A DNA stretch of 57,971 bases, from positions 1 through 57,971 of the forward strand of contig FR887267.1 in the NCBI GenBank assembly GCA_000436755.1. Reading direction: 5' to 3'. Positions within the stretch are counted from its first letter, which is position 1; every line of letters begins with the position of its first letter. Both the position numbers and the translations under genes were made by a program. Shown piece after piece: positions 1-8,181 of this stretch. This DNA comes from Clostridium sp. CAG:253. GTDB taxonomy: Bacteria > Bacillota > Clostridia > Lachnospirales > Lachnospiraceae. Under the pieces are notes generated by a model. That model had not been told where the DNA came from, searched no databases, and saw only the letters and a list, made by a program, of their open reading frames with translations.

Positions 1-665
1 AGCTTTACAGCCTGTTCTTTGGATATGGCACCATCAACAGCAGCCTGTATTTCTTCAATGGGAGTTTTACATCTGCCATCTACAAAAGGTGCTACATCAA
101 AAGTTTCCCCTGGGTGTTGTAAAATCTGTTCCGTAATGGAACGAGAAGATTTACCAAATACATCAGAAAAGACATCATCTAATTTTAAGTTGGACACAGT
201 AAGACAGTTATGAGCACGATTCTTTTCACTAGTTATCATACATGTGAGTTTGAAACGGTATCTTACTAAAGCCCTTAATTCACGGATGTCAGCAGGTGGG
301 ATAAAAGAAGGTTTCACCATCCCACACATATATAAATCGCAGATCCATTTGGCATCCTTACGGTCAGTTTTATTGCCTTTTTGAGGTTTGGTGTATTTGG
401 GATGAGAAAGAGTAACCCAAATGTTATTTTTCTCCAAGATATTAAATACCGGAATCCAATACTTGCCGGTAGATTCCATGCAGACATCGTTGCAGTTGTA
501 TTTAGCAAGCCAGTCACACAACTCGTTCAAACCTTTTGTAAAGGAAGAAAAGCGAGCTTGCTTATACTCTGTGCGTTTGTTGGAATCAGTAATACCGATA
601 CAGGCATAGATCCAGGTTTTGTGGACATCAAGTCCGCAACAGTTGTTTTTGAGAATTTTAAACAA
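1..665 (-). CDS. IS110-family transposase/recombinase, N-terminal part (runs off the window)
   Basis: This is the site-specific DNA recombinase of an IS110-type element. The first 221 codons are visible and include the RuvC-like DEDD domain: GLDVHK near residue 11 (first Asp), ESTGKYW near 65 (Glu) and KTDRKDAKW near 100 (Asp pair). The C-terminal Tnp_IS110 serine domain lies beyond position 1. The start is a TTG at 665-663, preceded eight bases upstream by a strong AGGAGG (674-679). No stop or frameshift is seen, so the gene may be intact. The reading is on the minus strand; the open frames on the plus strand here are shadows. Confidence 0.88.
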   Translation of the reverse strand, partial: MFKILKNNCCGLDVHKTWIYACIGITDSNKRTEYKQARFSSFTKGLNELCDWLAKYNCNDVCMESTGKYWIPVFNILEKNNIWVTLSHPKYTKPQKGNKTDRKDAKWICDLYMCGMVKPSFIPPADIRELRALVRYRFKLTCMITSEKNRAHNCLTVSNLKLDDVFSDVFGKSSRSITEQILQHPGETFDVAPFVDGRCKTPIEEIQAAVDGAISKEQAVK

Positions 666-691
666 TAAAAGTACCTCCTGATGATTTATAG

Positions 692-881
692 TTATAAAAC
701 TGACAGTGACTGGTCATCCGGCAAAATCGAGTCGACTTTGGAAGAGATAAGTTTACGGGTTGCGTTATGCGCCAATCATTGATGCCTTAACGGATGACCG
801 ATAACAAATAAATATACGAGGTCGCCGCTATACAGCCCCGCCACTCACCTCCACGTGTTCTGTAGTGTGTCAGTCTTATAA
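692..881 (-). ncRNA. Candidate IS110 bridge RNA
   Basis: This segment upstream of the recombinase has nested inverted repeats. A 14-base pair of arms (692-705 and 868-881, one mismatch) encloses a perfect 9-base pair of arms, GGTCATCCG (712-720) and CGGATGACC (791-799), with a 70-base internal loop. Size (about 190 nt), position and orientation match the bridge RNA of IS110-group elements such as IS621, which is encoded in the non-coding end upstream of the recombinase. The guide loops cannot be assigned without the element's far end. Structure seen; RNA identity inferred. Confidence 0.55.
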
Positions 882-979
882 GTAAATAATATCAGAAGGA
901 ATATAGCTTAGAAAAGCGGAAGTTAGCCAAGGTGTTTCATGACGCATTGGTGCCTTTCGCAGAAAGGTGGAAAATAAAT

Positions 980-2773
980 ATGAAAAGAGTAGCAGATATT
1001 ATAGTTGAAACATTGATTGATAAAGGAATAGATACCTGTTTTAGCGTTGTTGGTGGTGGAGCAATGCATTTAAACAATGCATTTTATAGTATGAAAGATA
1101 AGATTAAAACAATTTATAATCATCATGAACAGGCGTGTGCCATGGCTGCAGAGGGATACGCACGTTTAACGGGAGAGATAGCAGCGGTTTGTGTTACAAG
1201 TGGTCCGGGGGGGACAAATACAATAAATGGAGTGCAGGGTGCATGGGTTGAAAGTTTGCCTATGATAGTTATATCAGGTCATCCGCGTTTAGAGACAACC
1301 GTCGGGGTTACTGGATTAGATATACGTATAAGAGGGGTTCAGGAAAACAACATTATAGAACAGATTAAGCCTATTACTAAATATGCAATACAGATAAAAG
1401 ATGCAAATGAAGCAAAATATGAAGTGGAGAAGGCTATACATATTGCTATGACAGGGAGAAGAGGACCAGTATGGATAGATGTACCACTTGACATACAAGG
1501 TTCTAAAGTGGCAGAAGATGAACTTAGATATTTTGAAGAAAAAGAAACTAGAATTTTCAATTTGGATTCGGACATTGAGGCACTAATAAAAAAATTAAAT
1601 GAGTCTGAGAGACCTTGTATATTAACAGGTTCCGGAATACGTTCGGGAAATGCAATTTCAGGATATAAAAAATTTTGCGAAAATATAAAAATACCTATCA
1701 TAGGTGGTGCTTTGAGAGCTGATATAAATTACAATGGTGAAAAACTTTATTATGGCTTATCGGGAATGATAGGACCTAGATGTGGTAATTTTATTTTACA
1801 AAAATCAGATTTAATATTGGTTTTAGGAAATAGTTTGTCAACAAATCAAACGGGATTTAATGTTGAGAAATTTGCAAAAAATGCTGAGATTATAATGGTT
1901 GATGCGCAGAAAGATGAAGCAAAAAAACCGGGATTGCATGTTAATTTATTGATAAACGCTAGTTTAAGAGATTTTTTTGATAAGTTTAATAATAAAAATA
2001 TAAAATATTCGGCTTCGGAAAAATGGATTAATTATTGTGAATATGTATATAGAAATTTATCAAAGTATGAAATATTAGAAAATGATACAGATATTAAAAG
2101 CACAGATAGAGTTCCGGCATTGTTATTTTGGAAAGAATTTTTGGAAAGTATAGATAATGACGAGATTATAGTTTTAGGAAATAGCAGTTGTGTTCAAGGT
2201 GCATTACAATATGGTATTAGTACTTCTGAACAACGAATTTTAGCAAATGTCAATTGTGGTTCAATGGGGTATGATCTACCAGCAGCTATAGGGGCAGCGG
2301 TATCTGGAAAGAAAATTTACTGTGTTACAGGTGATGGCTCTGTAATGATGAATTTACAAGAATTGCAGACGATTGTTTATAATAATATGAATATAAAGAT
2401 AGTTATTTTCAACAATGATGGGTATGGTGCAATTAGAACAACTTGTAAGAACTATTTTAATGGAGCTAAATCAGGATGTGATGAAACATGTGGGGTGAGT
2501 TTCCCTGATTTTGAAAAAATTGCTAACGCATTTGAGATGGATTATTTTTGCGTAAAGAGTGTTGAACATTTGCAAAGTGGCATTAAATGGATAAAAGAGA
2601 TGAAAAAAGCATGCATATTAGAGATATATGAACTTATAGATGATATAAAAGGTCCAAAAATAATGTCTAAAATGGATGATGAAGGTAAGTTTTATACACC
2701 GGGATTACAGGATATGGATCCGCCAATTGACAAAAAGTTATATGAAGAGTTAATGGGGGATAGTTTATTATAA
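980..2773 (+). CDS. Thiamine-diphosphate-dependent enzyme (acetolactate synthase-like)
   Basis: A 597-residue cytosolic TPP enzyme of the IlvB/POX superfamily. The N-terminal PYR domain carries the catalytic Glu in HHEQACAMAAEGYAR (around residue 45). A central Rossmann-like domain follows. The C-terminal PP domain has the TPP/Mg motif GDGSVMMN and the trailing NNDGYG. ATG at 980 is preferred over an in-frame ATG at 932 because AAAGGTGG lies nine bases upstream. It heads the glycan locus, downstream of the IS110 end. Such enzymes in surface-sugar loci add a two-carbon unit to keto-sugars (YerE, yersiniose) or serve other acyloin chemistry. Given rfbFGH nearby, the YerE-like role is a reasonable but untested inference. 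It is not housekeeping ilvB: no ilvN follows. Confidence 0.8.
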   Translation: MKRVADIIVETLIDKGIDTCFSVVGGGAMHLNNAFYSMKDKIKTIYNHHEQACAMAAEGYARLTGEIAAVCVTSGPGGTNTINGVQGAWVESLPMIVISGHPRLETTVGVTGLDIRIRGVQENNIIEQIKPITKYAIQIKDANEAKYEVEKAIHIAMTGRRGPVWIDVPLDIQGSKVAEDELRYFEEKETRIFNLDSDIEALIKKLNESERPCILTGSGIRSGNAISGYKKFCENIKIPIIGGALRADINYNGEKLYYGLSGMIGPRCGNFILQKSDLILVLGNSLSTNQTGFNVEKFAKNAEIIMVDAQKDEAKKPGLHVNLLINASLRDFFDKFNNKNIKYSASEKWINYCEYVYRNLSKYEILENDTDIKSTDRVPALLFWKEFLESIDNDEIIVLGNSSCVQGALQYGISTSEQRILANVNCGSMGYDLPAAIGAAVSGKKIYCVTGDGSVMMNLQELQTIVYNNMNIKIVIFNNDGYGAIRTTCKNYFNGAKSGCDETCGVSFPDFEKIANAFEMDYFCVKSVEHLQSGIKWIKEMKKACILEIYELIDDIKGPKIMSKMDDEGKFYTPGLQDMDPPIDKKLYEELMGDSLL

Positions 2774-2836
2774 TAAATTTAAGATGAAAGGAAGATATGA
2801 TAGCTAATATTTTACTGTTATATCGATATAGTGGAA

Positions 2837-3760
2837 ATGTTAAAATTATGTTTAGGTACTGTTCAATTTGGAATGAAATACGGTATAAATAATCAAATAT
2901 ATAGACAGCCAACAAAAGAAGAAGTTTATGATATGCTTGATTATGCTATTGAAAATGGAATAAATGTAATTGATACGGCTAGAGCATACGGCAATGCCGA
3001 AGAAATATTAGGGCAATATTTTGAAAGAAGAAAAGGTGTTAGTGAAAAAGTAAATGTCATTTCTAAAATGCCACCAAATAGTTTAGATATAAATGAGAAT
3101 GTAGAGGAAAAAATAGTTAATGAATGTAAAGAGTCTTTACATAGAATGCATCTTAATAAATTGAAGGGATATTTACTTCACACACCACAATATATCTATA
3201 ATAAGCAGGTTTTATCAGGATTGCAAAAATTGAAGGAAAAACAATTAGTTGAGAACATAGGTGTTTCTATTTATGATTTAAAAGAAGGAATTGCGGCAAT
3301 AGAGACTGGAATTATTGATTATATTCAATTGCCATATAGTATATTGGATCAAAGGGGAAGTAAATCTGGATTTTTTGAAAAGGCGAAGAATGCGGATATA
3401 AATATTTTTGTTAGAAGTGTTTTTTTGCAGGGATTGTTTATGATGGATGAGAAAAATATACCAGAGCATTTAAAGGATGTCATACCATATATTAGAATAT
3501 TTGAAGATACTAGAAAAAAGTATGCTTTGTCGAAAGTTGAAGCTATTATTAGTTTTATAAAGGAAGAAAAAGAAATTGACTATTTAGTATTTGGAGTCGA
3601 AAAAAAAGGACAGTTAGTAGAAGATATTCGTGTTTTTGAAAGAAGCTACAATAATACGGAAGATTTTGTAAAGGAAATAAAAGAAAAAATAGATGATGTT
3701 GATAAAAGTATTATATTTCCTAGTTTATGGTCCAATGGGAAGAAAGCAGAATTAGACTAA
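2837..3760 (+). CDS. Aldo/keto reductase
   Basis: A 307-residue NAD(P)H-dependent oxidoreductase with a TIM-barrel fold. The AKR catalytic tetrad is visible: Asp and Tyr in DTARAYGNAEE (around residue 46), Lys in ISKMPP and His in LLHTP (around 115). The start is uncertain. ATG 2837 or the in-frame GTG 2831 both fit the family N-terminus (LCLGTVQFG), but neither has a good ribosome site. The strong AAAGGAAG at 2785-2792 instead serves an out-of-frame ATG at 2797 that opens a 31-codon ORF, so translation may be coupled. AKRs of this type sit beside nonulosonic-acid and deoxysugar genes and probably reduce a sugar intermediate; substrate unknown. Confidence 0.8.
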   Translation: MLKLCLGTVQFGMKYGINNQIYRQPTKEEVYDMLDYAIENGINVIDTARAYGNAEEILGQYFERRKGVSEKVNVISKMPPNSLDINENVEEKIVNECKESLHRMHLNKLKGYLLHTPQYIYNKQVLSGLQKLKEKQLVENIGVSIYDLKEGIAAIETGIIDYIQLPYSILDQRGSKSGFFEKAKNADINIFVRSVFLQGLFMMDEKNIPEHLKDVIPYIRIFEDTRKKYALSKVEAIISFIKEEKEIDYLVFGVEKKGQLVEDIRVFERSYNNTEDFVKEIKEKIDDVDKSIIFPSLWSNGKKAELD

Positions 3761-3814
3761 TAGGTTGTCATGAAATGGAGTCGTAAAAGTATTTGTGGAA
3801 AGGTGAGGTATATA

Positions 3815-4540
3815 ATGACAAGAAAAGTGGCGTTGATAACAGGAGGAGCATCTGGTTTAGGTAGAACATTAATGGAGGAGTTTATCAAGGCTGACTATGA
3901 TGTATGCTTTACATATATGAATAGTGAAAAAAAAGCAAAGTGTTATCAGGAAAAATACGGAGATAGGGTATTGGCTATTAAGGCTGATGCTTCAGTATAT
4001 GATGCAGCATGTGATGTTGTAAAAAGTTGTATAGATAAGTTTAAAAGAATTGATGTGTTGGTTAATAATGCAGCTAGTGCTAAAGATGGAAGTGTTCTAA
4101 AATTAGAATATAATGATTTTGATTATACTATTAAAAATGTATTATATCCGGTATTTAATTATACAAAAGCTACTGTTCCATATTTAATTAAAAATACCGG
4201 TAAAATTATAAATATTGGTTCCATAAATGGCTTAAGGGGTAGAGAGGGGAGTTTAGCATATTCGACAGCTAAAGCTGGAATTGAGGGATTTACAAAAACA
4301 ATAGCTAAAGAACTTGGTTTTTATAATATTTGTTGCAATGTTGTTGCTCCAGGATTTATTAATACAGATGGACAAGCTAATACAAGTGAGTTAATAAAAA
4401 AAATGGTTAAAGATGAATGTGTGATAAAAAAATTAACAGAGCCTATAGAGGTAGCAAATTTAGTGTTGTTTTTAGCTGGAGATAAGTCAAATAACATAAC
4501 TGGTCAGGTTTATAAGATTGACTGTGGACAATATATTTAA
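3815..4540 (+). CDS. Short-chain dehydrogenase/reductase (FabG/PtmA-like)
   Basis: A 241-residue classical SDR. The cofactor motif TGGASGLG is near residue 10, NNAA near 83, the catalytic Ser lies in NIGSING and the catalytic pair in YSTAK (around residue 149). ATG 3815 follows AGGTGAGG by six bases; the longer frame from 3770 has no ribosome site. In nonulosonic-acid loci SDRs such as PtmA make precursor sugars, while elsewhere the family reduces acyl chains. The glycan context favours a sugar role. It directly precedes the broken pseI/pseF junction. Confidence 0.82.
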   Translation: MTRKVALITGGASGLGRTLMEEFIKADYDVCFTYMNSEKKAKCYQEKYGDRVLAIKADASVYDAACDVVKSCIDKFKRIDVLVNNAASAKDGSVLKLEYNDFDYTIKNVLYPVFNYTKATVPYLIKNTGKIINIGSINGLRGREGSLAYSTAKAGIEGFTKTIAKELGFYNICCNVVAPGFINTDGQANTSELIKKMVKDECVIKKLTEPIEVANLVLFLAGDKSNNITGQVYKIDCGQYI

Positions 4541-4562
4541 TAAAGAAAAATGAGGTGGAGTT

Positions 4563-4637
4563 ATGCGCTTATTGAAGAGTATAGATAACAAAAAAACATA
4601 TATAATAGCCGAAATGTCAGCGAATCATGCTGGAAGT
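4563..4637 (+). pseudogene. pseI 5'-end fragment (25 codons)
   Basis: After a good ribosome site (GAGGTGGAG) an ATG opens a reading frame whose first ~25 codons match the start of the intact pseI at 6696 (shared peptide KTYIIAEMSANHAGS). The two copies differ at several bases, so this is not a fresh copy of the local gene. Similarity ends near 4637 and the sequence then becomes pseF in a different frame; the pseI frame stops at about 4696. It marks a recombination joint with a short TTTG micro-homology. Confidence 0.8.
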
Positions 4638-5259
4638 TTGTGGAAAGCCTATTATTGCCTATTCTATAGAAGCAGCATTGAAAAGCGAGATTTTTGATGA
4701 AATTATGGTATCTACTGATGATGAGAAAATCAAGAATATAGCTGTAGAGTATGGTGCAAAAGTACCATTTATGAGGTCAGAGAAAACATCGAATGATTAT
4801 GCTGCAACGCATGAGGTATTATTGGAAGTATTAGATGATTATAAAAAAAGAGATATTTACTTTGAAAATATATGCTGTATATATCCTACAGCACCTTTTG
4901 TCACACAGCATAGATTAAAGGAAGCGTATGTTTTGCTTGAAAAACAAAATGTAGATAGTGTTGTCACAGTGACAGCATTTTCCTTTCCACCGCAAAGAGC
5001 ACTTTTGTATAAAGATAGCTTTTTAAAATATTAATATCCTGAAAATCAATTAGTACGCTCAAAGGATTTGGAAAAAATTTATCACGATGCAGGACAATTT
5101 TATTTTATGAAAACGGATAGATTTCTTGATGAAAAAAAGTTGGTAATGAAAAAGACAGCTCCAATAATTCTTGACGATTTGGAGGTTCAGGATATAGATA
5201 ATGAAACTGCCTGGCTGTTGGCTGAGATGAAATACAGGCTTATTTGTGAAAAAGAATAG
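4627..5259 (+). pseudogene. pseF: Pseudaminic acid cytidylyltransferase, broken
   Basis: PseF activates pseudaminic acid as CMP-Pse. This copy is dead in two ways. First, the N-terminal ~22 codons, which in the family carry the CTP-binding RxGSKxxxxKN loop, are replaced by an out-of-frame pseI fragment; homology begins at CGKPIIAYSIEAAL. Second, a TAA at 5032-5034 interrupts the frame after FLKY, beyond which the same frame continues (YPENQLVRSKD, then DAGQFYF and LDDLEVQDIDNETAW) to the natural stop at 5259. A remote intact cytidylyltransferase would be needed for the pathway to work. Confidence 0.88.
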
Positions 5260-5297
5260 AAATTTTGCAACAAAATCGCACAGAAATAGGGATTAGC

Positions 5298-5996
5298 GTG
5301 AAAAGTATGGATAATATAATAATTTGTACATTAAAAAGCTGGAATATTGAGGAAGCTGAGAAATTAAGACTAAAATATCAGAAAAAATACAATATATATG
5401 TAGTGTCTGAAAAAGAAAAATTGTATGATATGGTTCAAAAATTGAAGCCTATATATATTTTTTTCCCTCATTGGTCATATATTATTCCAAAGGAAATATA
5501 TGAAAATTATGAGTGTGTTGTTTTTCATATGACGGATTTGCCGTTTGGCAGGGGAGGAAGCCCACTGCAGAATCTGATTGTAAGAGGAATAGAAGAAACA
5601 AAGATTTCTGCACTCAGGGTTGTGAAAGAGATTGATGCAGGACCGATATATTTTAAGAAAGGATTGAAATTAGATGGTTCTGCCGAGGAAATATTCAGAA
5701 GAAGCTCTAAGATTATATTTGGGCAAATGATACCTGAAATCCTTGAAAAACAGTGTATTCCAAAGGAGCAGACAGGTGATATTGTAAGTTTTGAGAGAAG
5801 AAAACCAGAACAAAGTGAATTAAAATCAGATATGCCAATAAATGTAATTTATGATTATATCAGAATGTTGGATGCAGAAGGCTATCCAAATGCGTTTGTC
5901 AAGTGGGGAAATTACAAATTGAAGTTTACAGCTGCAAGTAAAAAAGACGGGAAAATAACAGCAAATGTGGAAATTGAGGAGAATTTGAATGAATAA
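5298..5996 (+). CDS. Formyltransferase (Fmt-like, probably sugar N-formyltransferase)
   Basis: A 232-residue protein with a formyl_trans_N fold. The N10-formyl-THF/catalytic segment is FHMTDLPFGRGGSPLQNL (around residue 79), with His before the LP turn, and the family Asp lies in EIDAGPIY (around 115). It lacks the length and tRNA-binding C-terminal domain of true methionyl-tRNA formyltransferase. GTG 5298 (AGGGA five bases upstream) is chosen; ATG 5307 is an alternative. It overlaps the following deacetylase by 8 bases. The pair suggests an N-acetyl group is removed and replaced by N-formyl on a sugar or nonulosonate. Confidence 0.75.
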   Translation: MKSMDNIIICTLKSWNIEEAEKLRLKYQKKYNIYVVSEKEKLYDMVQKLKPIYIFFPHWSYIIPKEIYENYECVVFHMTDLPFGRGGSPLQNLIVRGIEETKISALRVVKEIDAGPIYFKKGLKLDGSAEEIFRRSSKIIFGQMIPEILEKQCIPKEQTGDIVSFERRKPEQSELKSDMPINVIYDYIRMLDAEGYPNAFVKWGNYKLKFTAASKKDGKITANVEIEENLNE

Positions 5997-6678
5997 TAAA
6001 ATACTGGTGGTAGTTGCACATCCGGATGATGAGATTATAGGTGTTGCAGGGACTTTAAAAAGGCATATTGATTTAGGGGACGAAGTCAGAGTTATTATTT
6101 TGGGGGAAGGTCAGACTTCAAGGTATTCAGACAGAAAAGAAGTTCCTAAAGAAATTTTGGAAGATTTGCATAATGATTCATATTTAGCTGCTGAATGCAT
6201 CGGATATAATAAAATTTATTTTGCAAATTTTCCTGACAATAGATTTGATGAAGCTGTATTATTGGATATTGTAAAATATATAGAAAATATAATTGAAGAA
6301 TACAAGCCTGATATAATTTATACACATCATGGCGGAGATTTGAATATCGACCATCAGTATTCTTTTAGAGCAACAATGACAGCTACAAGACCAATCAGAG
6401 GAAAACATATTGTCAAAAAAATATATTCGTTTGAAACATTATCTGCAACAGAATGGAATTTTGATACAAACAGCAGATTTATGCCAAATTATTTTGTATG
6501 TATTGACAATACGATAGATGCAAAACTGAAAGCTATGTCATGTTATAAAAGTGAATTATGTAAAGCCCCACATCCGAGGTCTATTGAAATAATAGAATGT
6601 AGTGCAAGAAAGTGGGGAAGTGTAATTGGAACAAAGTATGCAGAGGCATTTGAAGTAGTTAGGTGTATTGAGTATTAA
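5989..6678 (+). CDS. PIG-L/LmbE-family N-deacetylase
   Basis: A 229-residue zinc-dependent de-N-acetylase. The zinc motif AHPDDE is at residues 10-15 and the second ligand region THHGGDLNIDHQ is near residue 112. It overlaps the stop of the formyltransferase gene, which implies translational coupling. The family removes N-acetyl groups from GlcNAc derivatives and other amino sugars. In this setting a 4-N, 5-N or 7-N-acetyl group of a pseudaminic-type sugar is a plausible target, though the position is a guess. Confidence 0.82.
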   Translation: MNNKILVVVAHPDDEIIGVAGTLKRHIDLGDEVRVIILGEGQTSRYSDRKEVPKEILEDLHNDSYLAAECIGYNKIYFANFPDNRFDEAVLLDIVKYIENIIEEYKPDIIYTHHGGDLNIDHQYSFRATMTATRPIRGKHIVKKIYSFETLSATEWNFDTNSRFMPNYFVCIDNTIDAKLKAMSCYKSELCKAPHPRSIEIIECSARKWGSVIGTKYAEAFEVVRCIEY

Positions 6679-6695
6679 AAGTATGAGGTAAAGTG

Positions 6696-7727
6696 ATGAA
6701 ATTAATTGATTATATAAAGAATAATAAAACATATATAATAGCGGAAATGTCGGCGAATCATGCAGGCAGCTTTGAGAGGGCAAAAGAAATAATTCATGCG
6801 GCTAAAGAGGCAGGAGCAGATTGTATAAAGATACAGACTTATACACCGGATACAATGACTATAGATTGTCATAATGAGTATTTCAATATAGAAAACGGAA
6901 CATGGAAGGGTGAAAATCTGTATAGTTTGTATCAAAAAGCATATACACCATGGGAATGGCAGGCAGATTTAAAAAAAGAAGCGGACAAAATAGGACTTGA
7001 TTTTCTTTCGACTCCTTTTGATAATACATCTGTTGATTTTTTGGAAGATATAGGGATAGAGTTTTATAAGATAGCTTCTTTTGAATTGGTAGATATTCCA
7101 CTGATAGAATATGTAGCAAGAAAAGGTAAACCCATAATAATGTCTACAGGGATGGGAACACTTGGAGAGATTGAGGAAGCAGTTAATGCCATTAAAGGAC
7201 AAGGTAATGACCAGATTTATCTTTTAAAGTGTTCAAGTGCATATCCGGCGATAAGTGACAATATGAACTTAAACACTATGGTAAATATGAAAGAAACATT
7301 TGGGGTATCAGTAGGTCTTTCGGATCATTCCATGGGGTCAGTGGGTGCAGTAACAGCGGTTGCAATGGGTGCAAGTATTGTAGAGAAACATTTTTGTATT
7401 AGCAGGGAAATAGAAAATCCTGATTCATCATTTTCTATGGAAAAAGATGAATTTAAAAACATGGTTGAAGATATAAGAAGTGTAGAAAGGGCAAAAGGTA
7501 AGATTAAATATGGACCTGAAGAAGAGGAAAAGGAAAATGTGAAATTTAGACGTTCGATATTTGTTACTAAAGATATAAATAAAGGTGAGATTTTTGATAA
7601 AGAAAATATAAAGATAATAAGGCCCGCATATGGAATGCATCCAAGGTATTATGATGAGATATTAGGTAAGGGTGCAAATGTGGATTTGAAAGCAGGAACA
7701 CCTTTAAAATGGAAGTTTATAAAATGA
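6696..7727 (+). CDS. pseI: Pseudaminic acid synthase
   Basis: A 343-residue enzyme that condenses 6-deoxy-AltdiNAc with phosphoenolpyruvate to give pseudaminic acid. The NeuB TIM-barrel domain spans about residues 30-270 (GADCIKIQTYTPDTMT, STPFD, STGMGT, GLSDHSMG, EKHF). The C-terminal SAF/antifreeze-like domain covers about 285-343 (FRRSIFVTKDI, GMHPRYYD). ATG 6696 has GAGG seven bases upstream and is preferred to GTG 6693. Pse rather than Neu or Leg is inferred from the neighbouring pseC and pseG homologues. Confidence 0.87.
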   Translation: MKLIDYIKNNKTYIIAEMSANHAGSFERAKEIIHAAKEAGADCIKIQTYTPDTMTIDCHNEYFNIENGTWKGENLYSLYQKAYTPWEWQADLKKEADKIGLDFLSTPFDNTSVDFLEDIGIEFYKIASFELVDIPLIEYVARKGKPIIMSTGMGTLGEIEEAVNAIKGQGNDQIYLLKCSSAYPAISDNMNLNTMVNMKETFGVSVGLSDHSMGSVGAVTAVAMGASIVEKHFCISREIENPDSSFSMEKDEFKNMVEDIRSVERAKGKIKYGPEEEEKENVKFRRSIFVTKDINKGEIFDKENIKIIRPAYGMHPRYYDEILGKGANVDLKAGTPLKWKFIK

Positions 7728-7743
7728 AGAGGGGTATGACAAA

Positions 7744-8181
7744 TTGGAAGGATATTTGAGGAATGTAAGTGAAGATGATGTACTTCTGTTATATGAATGG
7801 GCAAATGATCAGGATGTCAGAAAAAATTCTTTTTCAACAAAAAAAATACCTTTACATGAACATAAAAAATGGTTTTTTGATAAGCTTAAAACGAATAAAA
7901 CAGATATGTACATATATATGTATGAAGATGAGCCTGTTGGTCAAATAAGAATTGATTATGAAAATGATGTAGGGATTATCGATTATAGTATTGCAAAGGA
8001 ATATAGAGGAAAGGGATTAGCTGACAATATGTTAAAGCTGGCAGAAGAGAAAGTAAAAGAAAGTAGAAATGAGATAAATATATTGCACGCTAATGTAAAA
8101 ATTGAAAATAAAATATCTCAAATGAAATTTGAAAATCAGGGATATTCAAAATATATTACTTATGAAAAGAAAGTTAGGTGA
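7744..8181 (+). CDS. GNAT acetyltransferase (PseH-like)
   Basis: A 145-residue GNAT-fold protein with the acetyl-CoA loop EYRGKGLADNML near residue 92. It resembles PseH, which N-acetylates UDP-4-amino-4,6-dideoxy-AltNAc, and lies between pseI and pseC as PseH does in known loci. It starts with TTG at 7744 behind AGAGGGG; a nearby ATG at 7736 is out of frame and closes at once. Its stop overlaps the pseC start. GNATs diverge quickly, so the exact substrate rests on context. Confidence 0.75.
   Translation: MEGYLRNVSEDDVLLLYEWANDQDVRKNSFSTKKIPLHEHKKWFFDKLKTNKTDMYIYMYEDEPVGQIRIDYENDVGIIDYSIAKEYRGKGLADNMLKLAEEKVKESRNEINILHANVKIENKISQMKFENQGYSKYITYEKKVR

Larger units (their letters stand above)
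1..881 (-). mobile_element. IS110-family insertion sequence, left part (partial)
   Basis: The element is made of a minus-strand DEDD recombinase that runs off the left edge and about 220-260 bases of non-coding DNA upstream of it. In the IS110 group this non-coding end holds the bridge RNA that pairs with donor and target. IS110 elements lack conventional terminal inverted repeats, so the outer boundary cannot be fixed here; I stop at the outer arm of the inverted repeat at 868-881, but it could lie anywhere up to about 960. It inserts just ahead of the TPP-enzyme gene of the glycan locus. Confidence 0.8.

Noticed and set aside
381..668. Plus-strand ORF of 95 codons over the left edge
   Set aside because: It is antisense to the IS110 recombinase, whose motifs and ribosome site are clear on the minus strand.
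980..2773. Housekeeping acetolactate synthase (ilvB)
   Set aside because: No ilvN or ilvC neighbour, no branched-chain leader, and the context is a surface-sugar locus.
2797..2893. 31-codon ORF with a strong ribosome site before the aldo/keto reductase
   Set aside because: No recognisable similarity and it overlaps the reductase in another frame; at most a leader peptide for translational coupling.
4563..4696. A second pseI gene
   Set aside because: Only the first 25 codons match pseI; the rest is pseF read in the wrong frame.
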